Shown here: positions 9,361 to 25,100 of the stretch, piece after piece
Layout: each line of letters opens with the position of its first letter
Numbering within the stretch: position 1 is the stretch's first letter
From: Dillenia suffruticosa
Lineage: Eukaryota; Streptophyta; Magnoliopsida; Dilleniales; Dilleniaceae
Reading direction: 5' to 3'
Assembly: GCA_033439265.1 (NCBI GenBank)
Contig: JAVTVX010000035.1
Coordinates: 18,998,001 to 19,062,000, forward strand
Length of the DNA: 64,000 nucleotides
The notes under the pieces: model-generated
What the model saw: only the letters and a program-made list of their open reading frames with translations
Database searches by the model: none
Told to the model about the DNA's origin: nothing
Translations under genes and position numbers: made by a program

Positions 9361-12300
9361 TTGGATGGTGCTCTACAGATAAAACACCTTTGAAATCAGC
9401 ACCAGTAAAACCCTTTGCTTTCCAACAGTCAATGTACCAACCAACAGTACTACAGAAAAACTTGGAGAAGGGTTAGATTTAAGTAGGAGCTTCAGGATTA
9501 AAATAATTTGAAAAGGTGGGAGCAACATATCTTGATGCACTACTCATCAAAAACAATAAAAAACATAAATAAAAAAAGCACCTCGTTCAAAAATCAGTAA
9601 ACCACCAAAGATGCCCAAGCCATTAATTCATGCCTTCAAAGCATGTAGAAGTGCCCTATTGATGTGTATATGTTCCAATGTGAGGCTCAGGCACAATGAT
9701 ACTGAAACTCCTTACAAGTAGTGGAAGTAGTGCCTCATAGTTTTCTATGAATGATTTTTTAGAAGCATTGAGATAAATGACTTTGTCTAAGAACGGATTA
9801 ACAAAGTGGTACCCAAAATCACACAAGTAAAGACAAGATATTGAATTCTATGAAAGGAGAAATTCGCACCCTTTTTTAAAAGAAAAAAAAAATTCACACT
9901 CCTTATTCAAGCAAGAAGCTTTTGAGAACAGGTGGGGGCCACATGGTAAGGATTATAGAGGATAGCAAATGGTAGTAACCCCTCTCCACCTTTTCCTGTA
10001 GCAACTGTCGTTAGTGTTCATTTCCTTTTCAAGTAACCCTTTAAGTTCAAGAATGCATGAATGAGGTCTTACATGGATGACAAGCATACTAAACTATTAT
10101 AATGGTACAGATCAATCGATCTATGGATAAGATGGGAAAAATTCACATGAATTTTGCTTAGTTGAGCTGAGCCCAACTGTCCTACGTTCAAAGGTGAATG
10201 CTGCAGCCTTTTAAATAACGAGAACACACACACACACACACACAAATTTGCGTCAAAACTGAATGAACCAAAAGCTAGTTTTTTAGAAACGATCGTTGCT
10301 TCCGTATTATGCACAATCTGGTGAGGTCAAATGGGAGTGACAAACACAGATCAGACATCAAGGACAGAAGTTTCACAGAACTACCAATCACTGATATATG
10401 CAGTTAGAGAGAGAAAGCATATCGCCACAGCTATTGCTGCAAGGAGATGGAATGAATATAAAACATCAAAATCAAAATCAAAGAGATGAATGAATATAAA
10501 ATTTAGAGGAGGAATCAAGGGGAAGGGGATGTCGATTGATTGTTAGTCAGAAGAGAAATTCCCATATGATAAGAATGAATTGAATTTAGGCATCAAGGAA
10601 ACAGAAATTTACATGTCCAGATTAGATCACTTCTTGAGACTTGTTCGAGAGATAATGGTCACAATGAAATGCGTCGGTTGGTGAGAGAGTTCGTGAGAGA
10701 GAGAGAGAGAGACTACAAATAGCAGCCGCATCTGACGTATGCTGACGTTCTATCTATTCGAACCTATTCACCAGATTTGTCTATTTCGCGTTTTGACGAG
10801 AGCCGTCCTCACTTAAATGATCGACAATAACATGATTTCCTCTTTTTTTTTCCCAATTTTTTTTTTTTATCATTTATTCATAAAAATCATAAATATATAC
10901 ACACTTACAAAAATTAAAATATTAGATTTCAAATCTCCGTATCATAATTATCGTAAAATTATATTATTTTTAATCAAACCATTTAAATTAATTGACAGTA
11001 AAATTTGAATATATTTATATTTTATTTTATTTTATTTTTAATATTTTTAATTAAAAAGAAATTTTTTATAAAAATATAATTTATAAATAAAATTTAATTT
11101 TTCGTAATAAACTAAAATTATCATTATATGATTTTTTTTTTTATTAAATGCTTCACTTCATTTCAAATCAATATAGTTTCAATTTTCTCGATTCGTATGT
11201 ACATAAAAGGTTATTTTGTAATTTCATAATTCATATTTAATCTCTAATTTAGAGCATTAAACTCTACTCCCCAAAAATATACGAAACCAAGTGCAATCTC
11301 AAGGTAAATACAAGAGTTTATTTGTAATTTAAATAAAGAGAATTTTAAAAAAGATAAAATGAGAGTAAATATGAAAAGTTGAGATAATAAGTGGTTAACA
11401 AGTGATCATCAAGTATTTTTTGTAATTTCAAATTTAATACTCTAAATATTTATTAAAAAAACTCGGTAACAAATTTTAAATTAAGAATTATGTGTTTTAT
11501 AAAATTGTAATCGGCTTTGAATACCGACTTAATGGCCGTTCTTTATTAAAAAAATAAAAATAAATTAATGAATCATTTTATTTTAAACATTTAATGAAGT
11601 TCGGTTATGATCATTAATTATTTTTTTTTTCTTAATGTCATGTATTATAAGAAGAAAACATAAAAATAATGCCAATTTTAATTTAAATATTTGTTCAAAA
11701 TATAGAAGAAAATGAAATAACATTTTACATTGAAATAAGATCTTATAGGAATTTATATTGCATAATTGAATTTGAGTGAAAAAGATAAAATAAGAAAAAT
11801 GGGTCTGAACTTAATTTTTAGGGTTTTGTCTAGTTTGATCATATGGCCTTTCGTGGTTCCAATTCGATCTTATGTGATTGGATTTAGGTTATAACCAAAT
11901 TATTGGTCATGTTTAGATATTAATCACCCTTTCGACCAAAAAATAAAATGTAAATGAAGTGTCATATAATAAAGAGCTATTAATTAATAATTATTTCCTC
12001 CCTTTCCCCTCTCTCTCTCCGGCTACTCTTTTCTTTCTCCTTCCTCTTCCCTCCTCTCTCTCCTCTTTCTCTCTCCTCTCTCCACCCTCAAAAACTGCAA
12101 AGTCAAAGGAGGAGGAGAAAGAAAAGAAGAGTGACTTGCTAACGACAAATTTGTTCCAAAAACATCTCTAGTCTTTCCGTGGTAATCTAAAATTAAATAA
12201 CATTTTTTTTTCATAAAAAATTTTAATTCCACATGGTTGTTTTAACAAGGACTAGATTAAAAGTTCTTTGCAAAGTTCGTGAAAATTAAATTTGACCCCT

Positions 12301-12984
12301 TCCTTTGTTTGGCAATTCCTGTAAATAACACGAAATTTAAGTTTTAAACGCTTTTTTCCCTTAAAACACTACTTAGAAAGAAAAAAAAAAAAAAAATTCT
12401 ATGGAGCATGATCTGCATCAACTAAGAAAGAACTCCACGATACCCAATGTTAAAATTCAAAACCCCAACTTGAAAATTTGAGATTTCAGAAGAATTATTT
12501 GCAAAATTGTTGTACCTCCTTTTCTTTCGAAAATATTTTCACTTAGAGCATCGGCACAAATCGAACCCTATTTTCACCCAAAAACAAAAAAAAAAAAAAA
12601 AAAAAAAATCATTAGGCCCTTAGGACCGGGCTTAGGTCTATAATCTTGGGCCTGCTTAAAGTTACGGCTGGGCTAGTAAGTGCCATGACAGGATGGAGAA
12701 ATTGCAAATACATAGACCGCATTCATTCAAGATGGAACTGAGAACCTGATGAAGATGCTTCCCCACGAATTAAAAGACAGACGAGCTAATTCAAAACACG
12801 CAAAGTAAAAACCTCAAATTTATAAAAGGAATTTAAAATTTATGAACATGTTTGAAAATGTTAGCAGTCCTGAAAGCATGTATCTTTGTGTCTGGCTCTA
12901 ACCCTTTTTTCCTTGGTAGCAAATTCCCCTCCCAGATTAATAAAGGAGCAAGGGAATTTTAGTATAGAGAACAGATTCTCCAAT
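9361..12984. other. intergenic, AT-rich; former promoter/leader of the pseudogene
   Basis: No coding region recognised. About 10400-10760, with GA-rich tracts and a small AC repeat at 10222-10245, may be the old 5' leader and promoter of the reductase. 10800-11960 is very AT-rich. 11990-12170 is a CT/GA-rich block, and there are A-runs at 12379-12396 and 12587-12608. The last part (to 12984) is the likely 3' UTR of RPN13. Confidence 0.4.
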
Positions 12985-14229
12985 TTAGTTACTACCTTCA
13001 TCCATCTTGTCATTTTGGTTACACGTTTGAGATATTAAATCCCCATCATCTTGCCTTCGCACCATCTCCTCAGATCCCAATCCTTTGGAAACCGAATCTT
13101 CCAATGCCTCGAGGAAAGACAGCACAGAAAACTTGTCTGCAACATCAAGCACAATATGAGTCCGTCAAAAAATCAAACAGCTTTTACAGAATTAAATAAC
13201 CATATGCCAACTTAGGAACAGACAGACAAAAGTAACACAAGGTCTTAAAAGCAAAGACACTGGCTAGTTAGTAATCCAAATCCTTATGAGGTAAATCAGT
13301 ATGTAATGTGCATAATGTTGATTGCTTACATTTACTCGGGTCAATCCCAAACTGAGAAAGATCTATCTGTCCTGTTCGAAGCACCTGAAGGAAAGGTAGA
13401 AAAGCGAAAATCCTTGTAAAATAGTAAAGGAAATCATTGGAAGAGTATAGATTTTTTAGTTGCGCCAAGTATCTCACATAAGTAAAAGATTCTACTTGTT
13501 GACGAAAAGGTGGACTCTGCAGCAGCTCTATGAAATCCTCTGACGTCCATGGACCCTGCAACCCCATAGAAATACTGAATTATGCAGCAATAGACAAAAT
13601 TATACGTAACATTTAGCCTATCAATCCCTGTTTACCTGGGGTAAAAAGGATGCCAAACGTTCTACAAGTGGCAACGTATCAACCAAAGGCCGAATCAGAT
13701 CAGGCTTAAGAATATCACCCAGTGCCAAGCCTAACACAAAAAATTGCAACTACATATGTAAACAGAGAGATTCTAGAGATGTAAAGATTTGCCACATGAC
13801 CATTATTAAAATTGATCAATGTTCAATACTTCACACAAACTGAACTTTGACTGTTGCCCGCAATCTGATCCTATGTCTAAAATATAATATAATAACATTA
13901 AAATAAATTTGAAACCAAAGGCATAAAGCAGCAATGACATGAGAAATTTAAAGCTATCCAAAATATTAAGTTTGGTTACAATTCAAAAGCCAAGATCAAT
14001 AGAATTTGACATGAGAAGTTCCCCTTATTCTCCTAAGCAGATTACATGCGAATGCATGCTTGTTTCTCTATTTGCTAACCAAATTGCAAATTTGACATGA
14101 GAAGTTCAATTGCATATGATTATGGCTAAATGCATAAAGGCATGTGTCATATCTACTATAATTAAGAAGATTCATCATTTTTCCTATGTTCAAACTATTA
14201 CCTCCATCTGGATCTTCTGCAATATCTGC

Positions 14230-14267
<38 letters not shown>

Positions 14268-14637
14268 AAGGGAAGAAGAAAGAAACTGTGTTAGCTCAGA
14301 CAAACACAAGACAGAGAAATTACAGATCTTAGCATCAATGACAGCATGAAAGTCCCAAAGGAAAGAAGAAAAAAGAAGAAAAAGCACCAGCAGATCCAAT
14401 GTTACTCAATATTCTCTGAAGGTCCTCCAATTTTACAGGTCCGGACCCAGAGGTTACCTCACTACTTCCATCTGCACCCAAGCTAGGTCCAACCAAATTG
14501 CCAGCTCTGAGAGTAAATTGGATAAAGAGTACTGTGAGGGGGAGATGCCAATAGCAGAAAAAGTACAAAGCAGAGTCGTTCTTGCTCAAGTAAAAGGGAA
14601 ATACTCCCTTCTGCTATTCAACTTAGGCAGCATAGCC

Positions 14638-14675
<38 letters not shown>

Positions 14676-16083
14676 TACTGATCATACTTAAATTCAATCA
14701 TCTAGCAATGTGGATGAAGAAAATTTTCAAACTCAAAAGCTTATAATTATCAGAATAAAGCCCGTGCAAACATTAGCTGCATGAATGAGCTATGATTCTG
14801 AAAAATCAGTGTAGGAGGAAATCAGTCCTACCTACCCCTCAACTATAAAGAACCAAACTCGCCTATTGTATAGACTGAATTACATATACACCTATGTATC
14901 ATGCAAGGTGTACCAACCATGAGGTAAGAAGTTTTATGATTATGTCATCCTGTTACATGGACCTTTGATGTCACGTAACTTTCATTATCTTCTCTTTTTA
15001 AGAGGGTAAAAAACCTTCAATTGGTTCATCGATTTGTGCTCCGTTAAATATGGTGGTTCCATGCAGTGTTGCATAATATGTGGTTTGTTGCAGTATGTAA
15101 CATGAGTTTGGGTATTGTGTATAGTAATCTTGATAATTTGCAATATGGAGGGAGAAGGTAAGGCTTAGTTGGTACAGATTTCTGGTTCGCGGTATGGTGT
15201 ATTAGTTTTACTTAATTTATCAGAATTTATATACATAAAAAATTATTTACTCATAATTATTTAAATGCTAAAAAATTCTTATACATTTCTATTTTTAAAT
15301 ATAAAAAATAATGGTAAATATTTAGCTAAATTTAGTAAATATTTTTTCTATGTCAACAACCAATGAAAATATCTTTTTAAATATAGAAACTTAACCGCAA
15401 ATAACCACTTAATGGTGCAATTCTCTCTGGATGATCAATCGATTTGTTTGAATTATTTATTAAAATAAAAAGGTCAAGATCTCCTCAAAGATGCCATATG
15501 AAAATAAATTAACACATTTTTTGAATACATACAGATATATAAATCTATATTATATATTTCTAAAACCCTCAAGTGCTATTATTTGAGCTTGTATTGAAAA
15601 ACCAATCATAAAAAAAAAATGAAATGAGGTTGAGATTAAAAATAATAAGAAATAGTGCCTTCCACCCATTATACACAATGGATAAAGGTGTTCTTTAGTA
15701 AAAATAATCAGTTAAAGGAGAAGAGGCTGAGGAAGATTAACAAAGAAAAGGAATGTTCCTTTTTATTGTCTCAAGAATGCCCTACTCTCACCGGGTCAAG
15801 AAAAGACTTTCCCACTCCCAAGCCCCTCCATGCCTCTTCTTCTCCTAGAGTCTCCGTCTTCTTCGTCAACAACATCGACCCTCCCTCTCAAGAACTCCAT
15901 CTTGCTCTTGATCTCCTTTTTCGGTAATCTCATCTTGATCTCCAAGCTCATTCTTCAATAATCTTCAAATACTCTTGAAAACCCATTCCAGACGCCAATT
16001 CCATTGCTTGCTACTGGAATCCGCCATAGTCACCACCGTTCGAGCTCCAATCGTTTTTGGCATAGAAGTTAAAAGTGAAAAGC

Positions 16084-16119
<36 letters not shown>

Positions 16120-19100
16120 AACAGACCCTTCTGGGGCTTAAGCGCAAAACGAAGCATGGGCTTTTTCATATAAAGCACAATTAAGGTACAAAATCAAAAT
16201 ATATATTTATATATACAATAATTGCACATATAATATGTTATAATATTAAAACATACATAAGAACCAAAACTTTTAATGATAACAAAGTGCAGATGCACCA
16301 AATAAGTTTATATAAGAGTTATAAAACAACATGTACAAGATAAAATAAAATGAAAAGGAAAGAAAGAAAAGGCAATAAAAGATGACGATGAAACTCCTAA
16401 TTATTAATTATCTTTTTCTTCCTCCAGAACACCACAAACGAAAATTGCTTTCATCTTCAGCAGCATAGCAACACATTCAGGGAGGCAAGAAGTGGACGTA
16501 CAAGCAGACAGAAGAAATTAAAAAAAAAAAAAAAGAACAGGTAGGAAGAAGACAGAGAGCATGATGATGGAACAAAAGAATAAAGAAGAAGAACAGAGGA
16601 AGAGGAGATAGAGACTGAAGATGAAAACAAGAAGAGGAAGAGGAGAGAGAGAGATGTGCAGGGTAAAAAATAAAAAAAAATAAAAAAAAAAAAAAACCAG
16701 AGCAAAAAGGGAAGAACAGAGTAAGAGGAAGTGAACAGAAGGAGCAGGAGGAGATTGAAGATAAAGCATCACTTTTTCTCCCTTTGCGCTTTTTACTGCT
16801 TCAGCGCACTTCAATTGTGCTTCTTCATATGTGCTGCGCTTCACTCAAAAAAAAAAAACCCAACACCTGCGCTTTGCACTTTAAGCGGGATTTTAACTAC
16901 CATGGTTTTTGGTAAACGCACTTCTGATTTTTGCTTGAATCTATTAATTTTCAAACTTCTAAGCGTCATTTTGCATTCATCTCTCTGGTTGGGGGCAACA
17001 ATTTACCATTCCGGTGTGCGAACAATCTGCGGCTGGAGTCACACGTACTGGAATGAAAATCATTTGGGGGAGGGGGGAATTAAGCAACACTGGTTCCGTG
17101 GTCATCAAACAGAAAGACAGCCAGCAAAGATGATTGCAGACTTGAGAGGTGCAAAAGGAGATGCTTGACACCTGAAAACCTCAATTTTACTGTTGAGATG
17201 CGGGTTTGTTCCACCAGGGGGGAGGGTAATTGAGGGTAGAAGCAGAACTACTCTACTTGGTATTGAATTTCCTTTCACATGTTGTTCTGCCTAAAACATG
17301 CATCTTTTTTATTATTAAAAAAAAATTCAGAAGACCTTTTTCGGTGTTCAAAATAACATAGGAAGACTTCTTCAGTTGAATTTAATACCACAATGCTGTA
17401 TGTGGGAGGTAGGCCTAGTTAGACACTTAGACTACTATTTTAGTGGTAGTTTGTTCACTTAAATATTATGCATGTTATTATGTGTGATTTGACTGCTAAA
17501 TATATAATGAATAAGTTCCAGTTAATGGTAAAAAAAATTATAAAAAGAATAAGTATTGTGTATCATAATTCCTATTTGGATTTAAATTTAAAAAAAAAAA
17601 AAAAGACTTATAATTTATACAGCTTCTGTTGTCAATTTCATTGAACCTAATAAAAATTCAGATAACCCATTTTACTGATCTGGATTGCCATAGAACCATG
17701 TTTCAAGTCACGTGATCTGGATCATGATTTTCTAGGAGGTAGAGCAATCCTGTGAGCATTTCTTTCTATTTAAAAATCTAAGAATCCATTAGAGAGTAAT
17801 TCCAAGAAATCAAAATTAAAAAAAACAAAAAAGCAAATGACCATTGAAAAAGAAAATCAAAATTCCTTCTGGATCATATTCTTGTTTTCAACAAGTTTTT
17901 ATTTAATCAAGAGATGAGGAAGGATGAATGGTGCTAGAAAAGTTATGTTTGCCGACCTCAATGCAAGTAATCCTTACTTCAAATTCCCAACCTCTCTTTT
18001 TTTTTTTTTCCTTTTTTGAATTGTTCAGCGACACAAACATTGTGTTGCCACTGACATAAGCATAAGACTTTTAAGAATGGCAATGTTTCAGATATGTGAC
18101 CCACAACCTCAAAAAGTTGGTTTCTAGTACGTGCATTTGCTTTTTTGTTTAATTCAATGCATCAAATTCAAATACGGTCATATACATGATAACTTGAAAC
18201 TTAACACCAGAAATCATAGATTATATCTCAAAATTTTCCTTTTTTTCTCTCTTTATTGTTAAAATTTTATTGAAGAGCAAAGAGATTACAACCCAAACAC
18301 AAGAAAAGAACAAACAAGTAAAAAGGATCAATATAGCAAACAACACCACAAGCATGACAGGAAACATGACAACATATAGGATAGCACGCACGATTGGGTT
18401 GCAGAAAGGGCATGTATTTCTTCATCTTCTTAGAATTTGTCATGGGTAGTCGAATGGAGGAGACTAAAAAGGACATTCCTTTTAAGGAGTGTGCTAAAAT
18501 CAGAAGCTTCTCCAACGGTATGCTTCAATCCTCCAGGTGACATTAGAAAAAGATTATTAACTATAACCAATTTTGGAAAGTGGAAAGACTTAGATAAATA
18601 AATGTATACCGAGAAAAAGGGATATGGAATAGGTAAATCACATCACCTCCTGCATTGTGAATGAACTAGAAGACTTAAGGAGATTGCTTATTTAAGTTTT
18701 GGCCTTACTGGCAAGATGCAGGGATCTGTGGGAATTAATGGCAAGGTCAGAGAGGTACCTTTTATTTTACAAGAGGGTAATGGAACAACACTTTTGCTCC
18801 CCTACCCTGTTGTTTGGCTAATGTGAAGGAACCACAATAAAAGGATTGGTGGAAAAAAGGTTCTTCTCAACTCATATTTATATGTTTTTACAGAGAATGA
18901 AGGATATCATTAGGTGGAAGGTGGGAAAACCTATATATATGTTCAAACCTAATATTTCTGGAGAAGGGGGAATTAGCTTTTGTAAGTTCTAAAGGTTTCA
19001 ACTGAACTTTTGATGCTAACAAAGAATTAAGTATGCTCTAATTTATTTAATCAAGCAATGAAAGGAACCAATTATGAAGAGAGAGATGGAGGACTTGAAA

Positions 19101-22100
19101 GGAAGAAATCATTGAATTTGTACTCTATTTGAAAGTCTTGTAATCTTCGTGTTCATTGTCTTGTATATGTCTTACTTCAATTGAGAGCTAAAATTAATCT
19201 TAGAAAGACTTACGCAAGTTAAGCCAGATGATAATATAAGTATGGAATCAGTTTGGTCACAGCTGGCGCTAATAACTGCTCAGTAACTTATAGTCCAAAA
19301 AAGAGAGTCGCCAATCAAGCACTTAGCTCTGAGATCACTAGCCTACTGAGTGCGAAGTACGTAAAGAAAGCTTAGTACGTGCATTTAATGCACTTAAATT
19401 GCTCAAAACAGCTAGTTTACCTACCCATAACAAGCATTAAGAGCTCAATATGATATAGGAAAGTGTGTGACGACTAGTTTTTCTTAAAATTTTTGTGTAA
19501 CATCTGCCAGAACTCATTTATCACAAAATTGGTCACACCCCAAACATGCTTAATCTTGCAAAACCTAAGTGAAATAAACATGCTTTCAATTGCAATCACA
19601 ACACATACTTGAACCATTAATGGCTTTACCTACTCTTTTTGAAAGAGTTTCTTCGTATTCAATTTTGTTAACCCTACTCTCACGTGGTTGAAGATCTCCT
19701 GGCAGGAGTTCTCAAAAGTTGTAAGGGTTTCATTTTTCACCCAATTAAAGATATCTAGTTTGGAGAAACTCTCAAGTGGGAAGCTTAGGGAGACGATGCA
19801 GGAGCAAGGCTATTGCAAAATTCTTTAAATCATTTATCTCTTTACTCTCTCTTTATTGCATATTATATACTTGATTGATCTATGCATCATGCTTTCATTA
19901 TTAGGTTGTAATTTGGCTAAATTGAAAGAGAGGTCAAATTATAGCTATTGATTAGTAGTATAACAACCTAATTCAAACCACTGGCCGAGGTGGTTTGGGA
20001 CTTTAGCATGAATATGTTAACACCCTTTTAGAATTTCACTAGCTCTCTCTTTCATAACCAACATTTCACACATAAGCAGCAAGTGGCACTTGAAGCCTTT
20101 AAGCGAAATTCAGTGAGGAACTTTTCCTTTGCAACTCTACACAGCTCCCACACCTGAAATTGCCTAAATATGCTACATAAACTACCCATGCAATATTGAT
20201 AACTAAACAAGTTAAAGGAAGATCCAACAAGTTCCAAAATTCAACACATAAGGAAATTATCAAGTTGTTATTTGCACCTATAAGAGTATAAGAGGACCTT
20301 GGATCTACATAACTATGCTCTTTCCTGACAAACTCTAGACCTCCACAAAAGAAGAAAACTAACATTATAGTACTCAACAAATAAATTGTCCAAATCCCAA
20401 AGCATAAACAGTGAAAAGACATGAACTTTCACGTTCAGAATGATATTATGGTCATTTCAAGTCCCAAACGCGTAAAGTAACATGGTTGAAATGTCTGCGT
20501 TGAGGCATAAGCCCTACAGGTTAAGAAAGGTGTAATACATTAAATTAGATATATCAGCATAAATGAAATATAGAATTGCAAATTACACAGATTAAATAAA
20601 ATCTCCTTTTACTACTAAATTATATTTATATAATAGTATTCGTTTATGTTTGATCCTAAATGACAATTGATTTGAAGTAAGAAAGAGGACAACCATATTC
20701 TTACAACAGATGAGAGAAGATTTGTTATGAAAAAGGAATAGAAAAGCTGCTTGCTTTTGGAGGAGTAAAGTTGAGTAGTGTGCAGAAAGAGATGAGAAGG
20801 CCTGTTTGCTCCTGAAAGAGAAAATTTGTGTACCGTGCAGAAAGAAATGAGAGGGCCATACGTGACTTATTCCTCATAAATTTCTCACAGTTTCTATTGA
20901 ATACATCAAGACTAAGATCTCATATTTCGAGAAGCTCCAGCCGCCTCCTTGCTTAATTTTAACATCAATAATATTTTTAAAATGGTAAACCATTTTGGTT
21001 TTTCAGTGACTTTTGGGAAAAGACATATGCCTCTTGATTGCATGAATCTGTTTTATGCCTTTGGGCATTTTTATTAAAGATTTGCCCAAAAGAATCCTCT
21101 ACCAAAGTCTTCAAATATCGTGCACATCGTTCAAAGTGTTTTACAGTGACTAAGGTATGTCAAACCAAAAACGAGTACCTCTGACAAAATTCTATCCTTG
21201 CATTCATGCACATCTTGAATCTTGACCCATTAATAAGGACTACACCACTTAACCACATATGCACATTGAAATCAGCCTAATTGGCAGGTGCTATACATAA
21301 AACTGGTCTAATTTATCCTCCGAATGTCAATTAAAAAAATTCCTATAAGTCCAATCAAAGGCAACAGGCTATGCAAAATGATGCTCCAAAATGTGGAAGG
21401 CAAAAGAAAAGAAAGATGGGAGTCTGTTTTCATGGCTTTAAGGAGAAAAGAGAAAAGAATGAAAGCTCCCCATATTTACTCAGTCTTGACACACAGTAAA
21501 TGATTCAGATGGGAAAGACTGATGTAACAAATTTTTAAGTTACTATAATCCAAGGCCATCCACAAACTTTACAAAGCCACGTCGATAAGAAGGCTATAGA
21601 GGAACAAAAGGGAAACATACAGTACAAAACCAATTCACGAAACAAGGGAAAAAAAAAACTTGCAGAACATATTTCCTAGTACAGGAATAAACAAATAATC
21701 AAAAGGTCTACCACAGTCTAAATTATCGAAAATTTTCTAATTAATTTTTATCATAACTCGAGAACACATACCTTGATGATATATCATCATCAACCATGTC
21801 TTCCGACATTTGCAGAGGGACTGAAGCACCAGGCTCTTCGTCTCCAAGAAACTCTGCAGGACAGAACAAAACTAGAGTTGTTAGAGATTGTCAATGATCA
21901 GCTAAATTGAAGGTCTCCAATCCCACAAGACCAATTGAATAAAACGAAGAAAACTAAAAGATCGAAGGAATACAGGGTAGCTAAAACACCACAATGGAAT
22001 GAAGTATATAAGTTGAGACATCATAAGAGAAACACAAAAGCCAGAAGACTACATTTATATTGCAGACTCATAAACAGAACACAAACTAACCCATCAAAGA

Positions 22101-25100
22101 TAAACTTCACCATAACAGAATGAGGGTGTTAAAATGAAAAACATCAACCAAGGAATGGATAAAACAAAGGGAACACTATGGATACCAAATCAACAAAGGC
22201 ATAAAGAACACTCACTTAGCCAGCCTCTAACATTTAGCATTACCAATAAGGCTATGTTTATAATGCAGAAAAATGTTCAAATACCTAATGGTCGATTAAT
22301 GTAGTAGTTGACTGAATTGCACAAGTATGCATCACCATCAGATTTTCGCTCCTGAAAACAAGTCAAGAACAGCAAGAAAGATCCTCATAAGGGCAAATTT
22401 TTTGAAAGAGAATATGTGTAAGCGCATGATCACTTCCACAGACCCCCCTCCCCCCCCCCAAAAAAAAGGGATGAGCATATATAGTTAAGCGAGACTTATA
22501 AAGCACACCTGCATCCAGAAGAAGAGTTTCCTGTCATCGGTGTTGAACTTCAAAATGTAAACCCTTCCAGATGCTTGATTAACCTGATTTAAGAAACTAT
22601 CAAGTAAAATAAACAGATAGGGAAAATCAAAATGAAACAAAACAAAAATCTCTGAACAAAGTATCTTACCTTCTCAAAAACTGCCTCATTTGGAAATACT
22701 ATCTGATCCTATGATTACTTCTGTCAAGGAAGGTCATAATATCTCTAAAGCAAAAACTGACGGTACTGGGCCAAACACAACAATGATAGTAATGACAAAC
22801 AACAGCAAGAACCAACAACAAAATAATTACATAAAAGGGCCCGCCCGGCCCATATCATGATAACACATTGATTCCTCTGCAGCAAAGTGACAGAAATTTT
22901 TCAAAATGAATTTTATAATGCTAGGGCAAATTCCTTCATCAACAGTGACTAATCTATCAAGCAGGCAAGGGCATGGTATCACGTTGATTTTAGATTGATG
23001 ATCCTCATTTTAAATAATGTATAAAAATCCAAGGATGAGATGAGAAATACTCAAAGACCAAAAAAAGAATAGAGAGTAATTCAAAGACTAGTGGATATTG
23101 CTTTAGAATCCTCAACTCTTCTAAACTATAATCTTTATAAATCTCAAATGCATGAGATCACAAAGAAGTGTGAAATACAATCTTATCCCACAGAAAAGAA
23201 GAACCAAATGTCTGCTTTCTAAAGATTTTAGCATTTTGCTCTTTCGGAAAGCACAACGGAATGGGCACAAATGATCCTCATGGGTTGCACTGGTACCTTC
23301 TTGATTCTTTTTGAGCAATTTTAATTATTTTGCACATCTGGACACTTATATCAATAAGATGGGAAAAAGGAGTATATTTGAAGTCTAAGTAACCAAAGAA
23401 AGAAGAGGAATGTGATGATAGTGTATTAAAAGGCTAAAAGGGGACATTAACAACCAACAATGATGGGTGGCAATCAATATTCGGTAGTAAAAAGTACAAC
23501 CTAGGCCTTAGTCTTGGTGACAAACCCCTTAGCAAATGGTTGTTTCCCCTCCACAAAACTTCCAAGATGATGATGATGCTGCTGCTCAGCTTGAGATTTA
23601 GAAACAAAATTTGCTTAATTAGAAGATTCCAATTTGGCTCCTGGTGATAACTATGGACAGTAGAATACCTGCTTGGCAGATGATGCCCATGGACCCTTCG
23701 ATTTTGTTAGTTTAATGAGGATAAATGAGCCCAGTGCATGAGATCCTTGTCATTGCAGGTCCAGATAGGGTTTGTTGTATCCAACCTTATCCTTGCCTGC
23801 AACACACCCATAATTTACACGACGTTCATTTTATTTGGTCTTCATTCCAAAGTTAGAGTTGCAAAATATGCAAATTCCAGTTTGGCTAATATTATTTTGA
23901 CTTGTTCATCTTCTTGGCACAGAAAGCCTTTATAGGCATCAATAGGTTTAATCACAAGATAAGCCCTCCAGAACAGGTCAAAATGACTTTCCAATCAACT
24001 TGGATCAACCACAAATAGCTAAAAACTAAAAATCAGCTAATCATCCCTTTCAGTGAAGATGAACAAAGCTTGCATGGCACTTATGACTTTGTAAATAAAA
24101 ACACATTAGGATACATCTACAACAACATTCTGAGTCCTGTCAAGCCATTGGAAGTGGACCAATCCTTCCTCACCCTAGCATGGAAAAGCATGAATACTTT
24201 AAAAACTTCATCATCCAAGGTTAAAAACAAATAGAAATATCCAATAACTGTAATAGAGAAATAACAACAACATATATAGTGAACATTTGAATACATATGG
24301 CAATAGAATAAAAAGATGAAAAAAATAAATAACCAAACTTCTGGTTTCCAGACCTTTGCTATGCGAACAAGTCCTTTCCTTGTATCAGGGACAACACGTG
24401 TACCCTCAAGATTCATTTTACCAGCATGAAACTCCAGTAGGATTTCCTGCAAAATAATTTTAACGCAATGGCCTACATCAATGGCATAACTCAACAGAGA
24501 AAATTCCAACATAAATCCTCAAGTCCAAGAATTTCACACCATGATTCCAATGAGTAAGATACAACACACCAAAAATTACAGTAGAAACTACAACCTTGGA
24601 CAAGGATAAGAGGCTGATTTCTATATTTTCAAACATTTCTAGTTGACTATGGGGTCCATCGAAGTTACCCTACATACTGGTGAAAGTGAAAATGGTACAG
24701 CAGATTAAGGACAGACATCATATTGAAATAAAACTTGAAATTTAGTGATTCAGAAAGGTGCATGTCTTATGAACTGCAGATGGATGATTACTCTACTTGC
24801 AGCATCCCTTTCATTGTTAAGTAAGAAAATTCTCATAAGAAAGGAAGAGACTCCCACAAATGAGCTCCATGATCAAAGTAATGAGAATATACTGAGTCAG
24901 ACTATCAAAAAGGGATAAATCACACCGACACTTTTCCCCAAGTTAGTGGCCTCAAAAGCAAGTCCTTTTAGCTTGTTTTATCAAGAATCAAGTTTCTTCA
25001 AATGATCTTCCATTTCTCTGCTGGCAGATCTCCTACCCTAACAATTGAATTCAATATCAACTCACATGGCTCTGAATAGAACTAAATGGAAAAGGCAACT

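Noticed and set aside
15655..15927. Open frame in RPN13 intron with a Ser/Pro-rich C-terminus
   Set aside because: No recognised family and no matching exons; lies inside an intron near simple-sequence DNA. Not strong enough to call a nested gene.
18230..18900. Possible LINE 3' end in RPN13 intron (TTTATTGAAGAGCAAAGAG motif)
   Set aside because: Suggestive wording only; no RT, zinc-binding or RNase H segment could be read in any frame.
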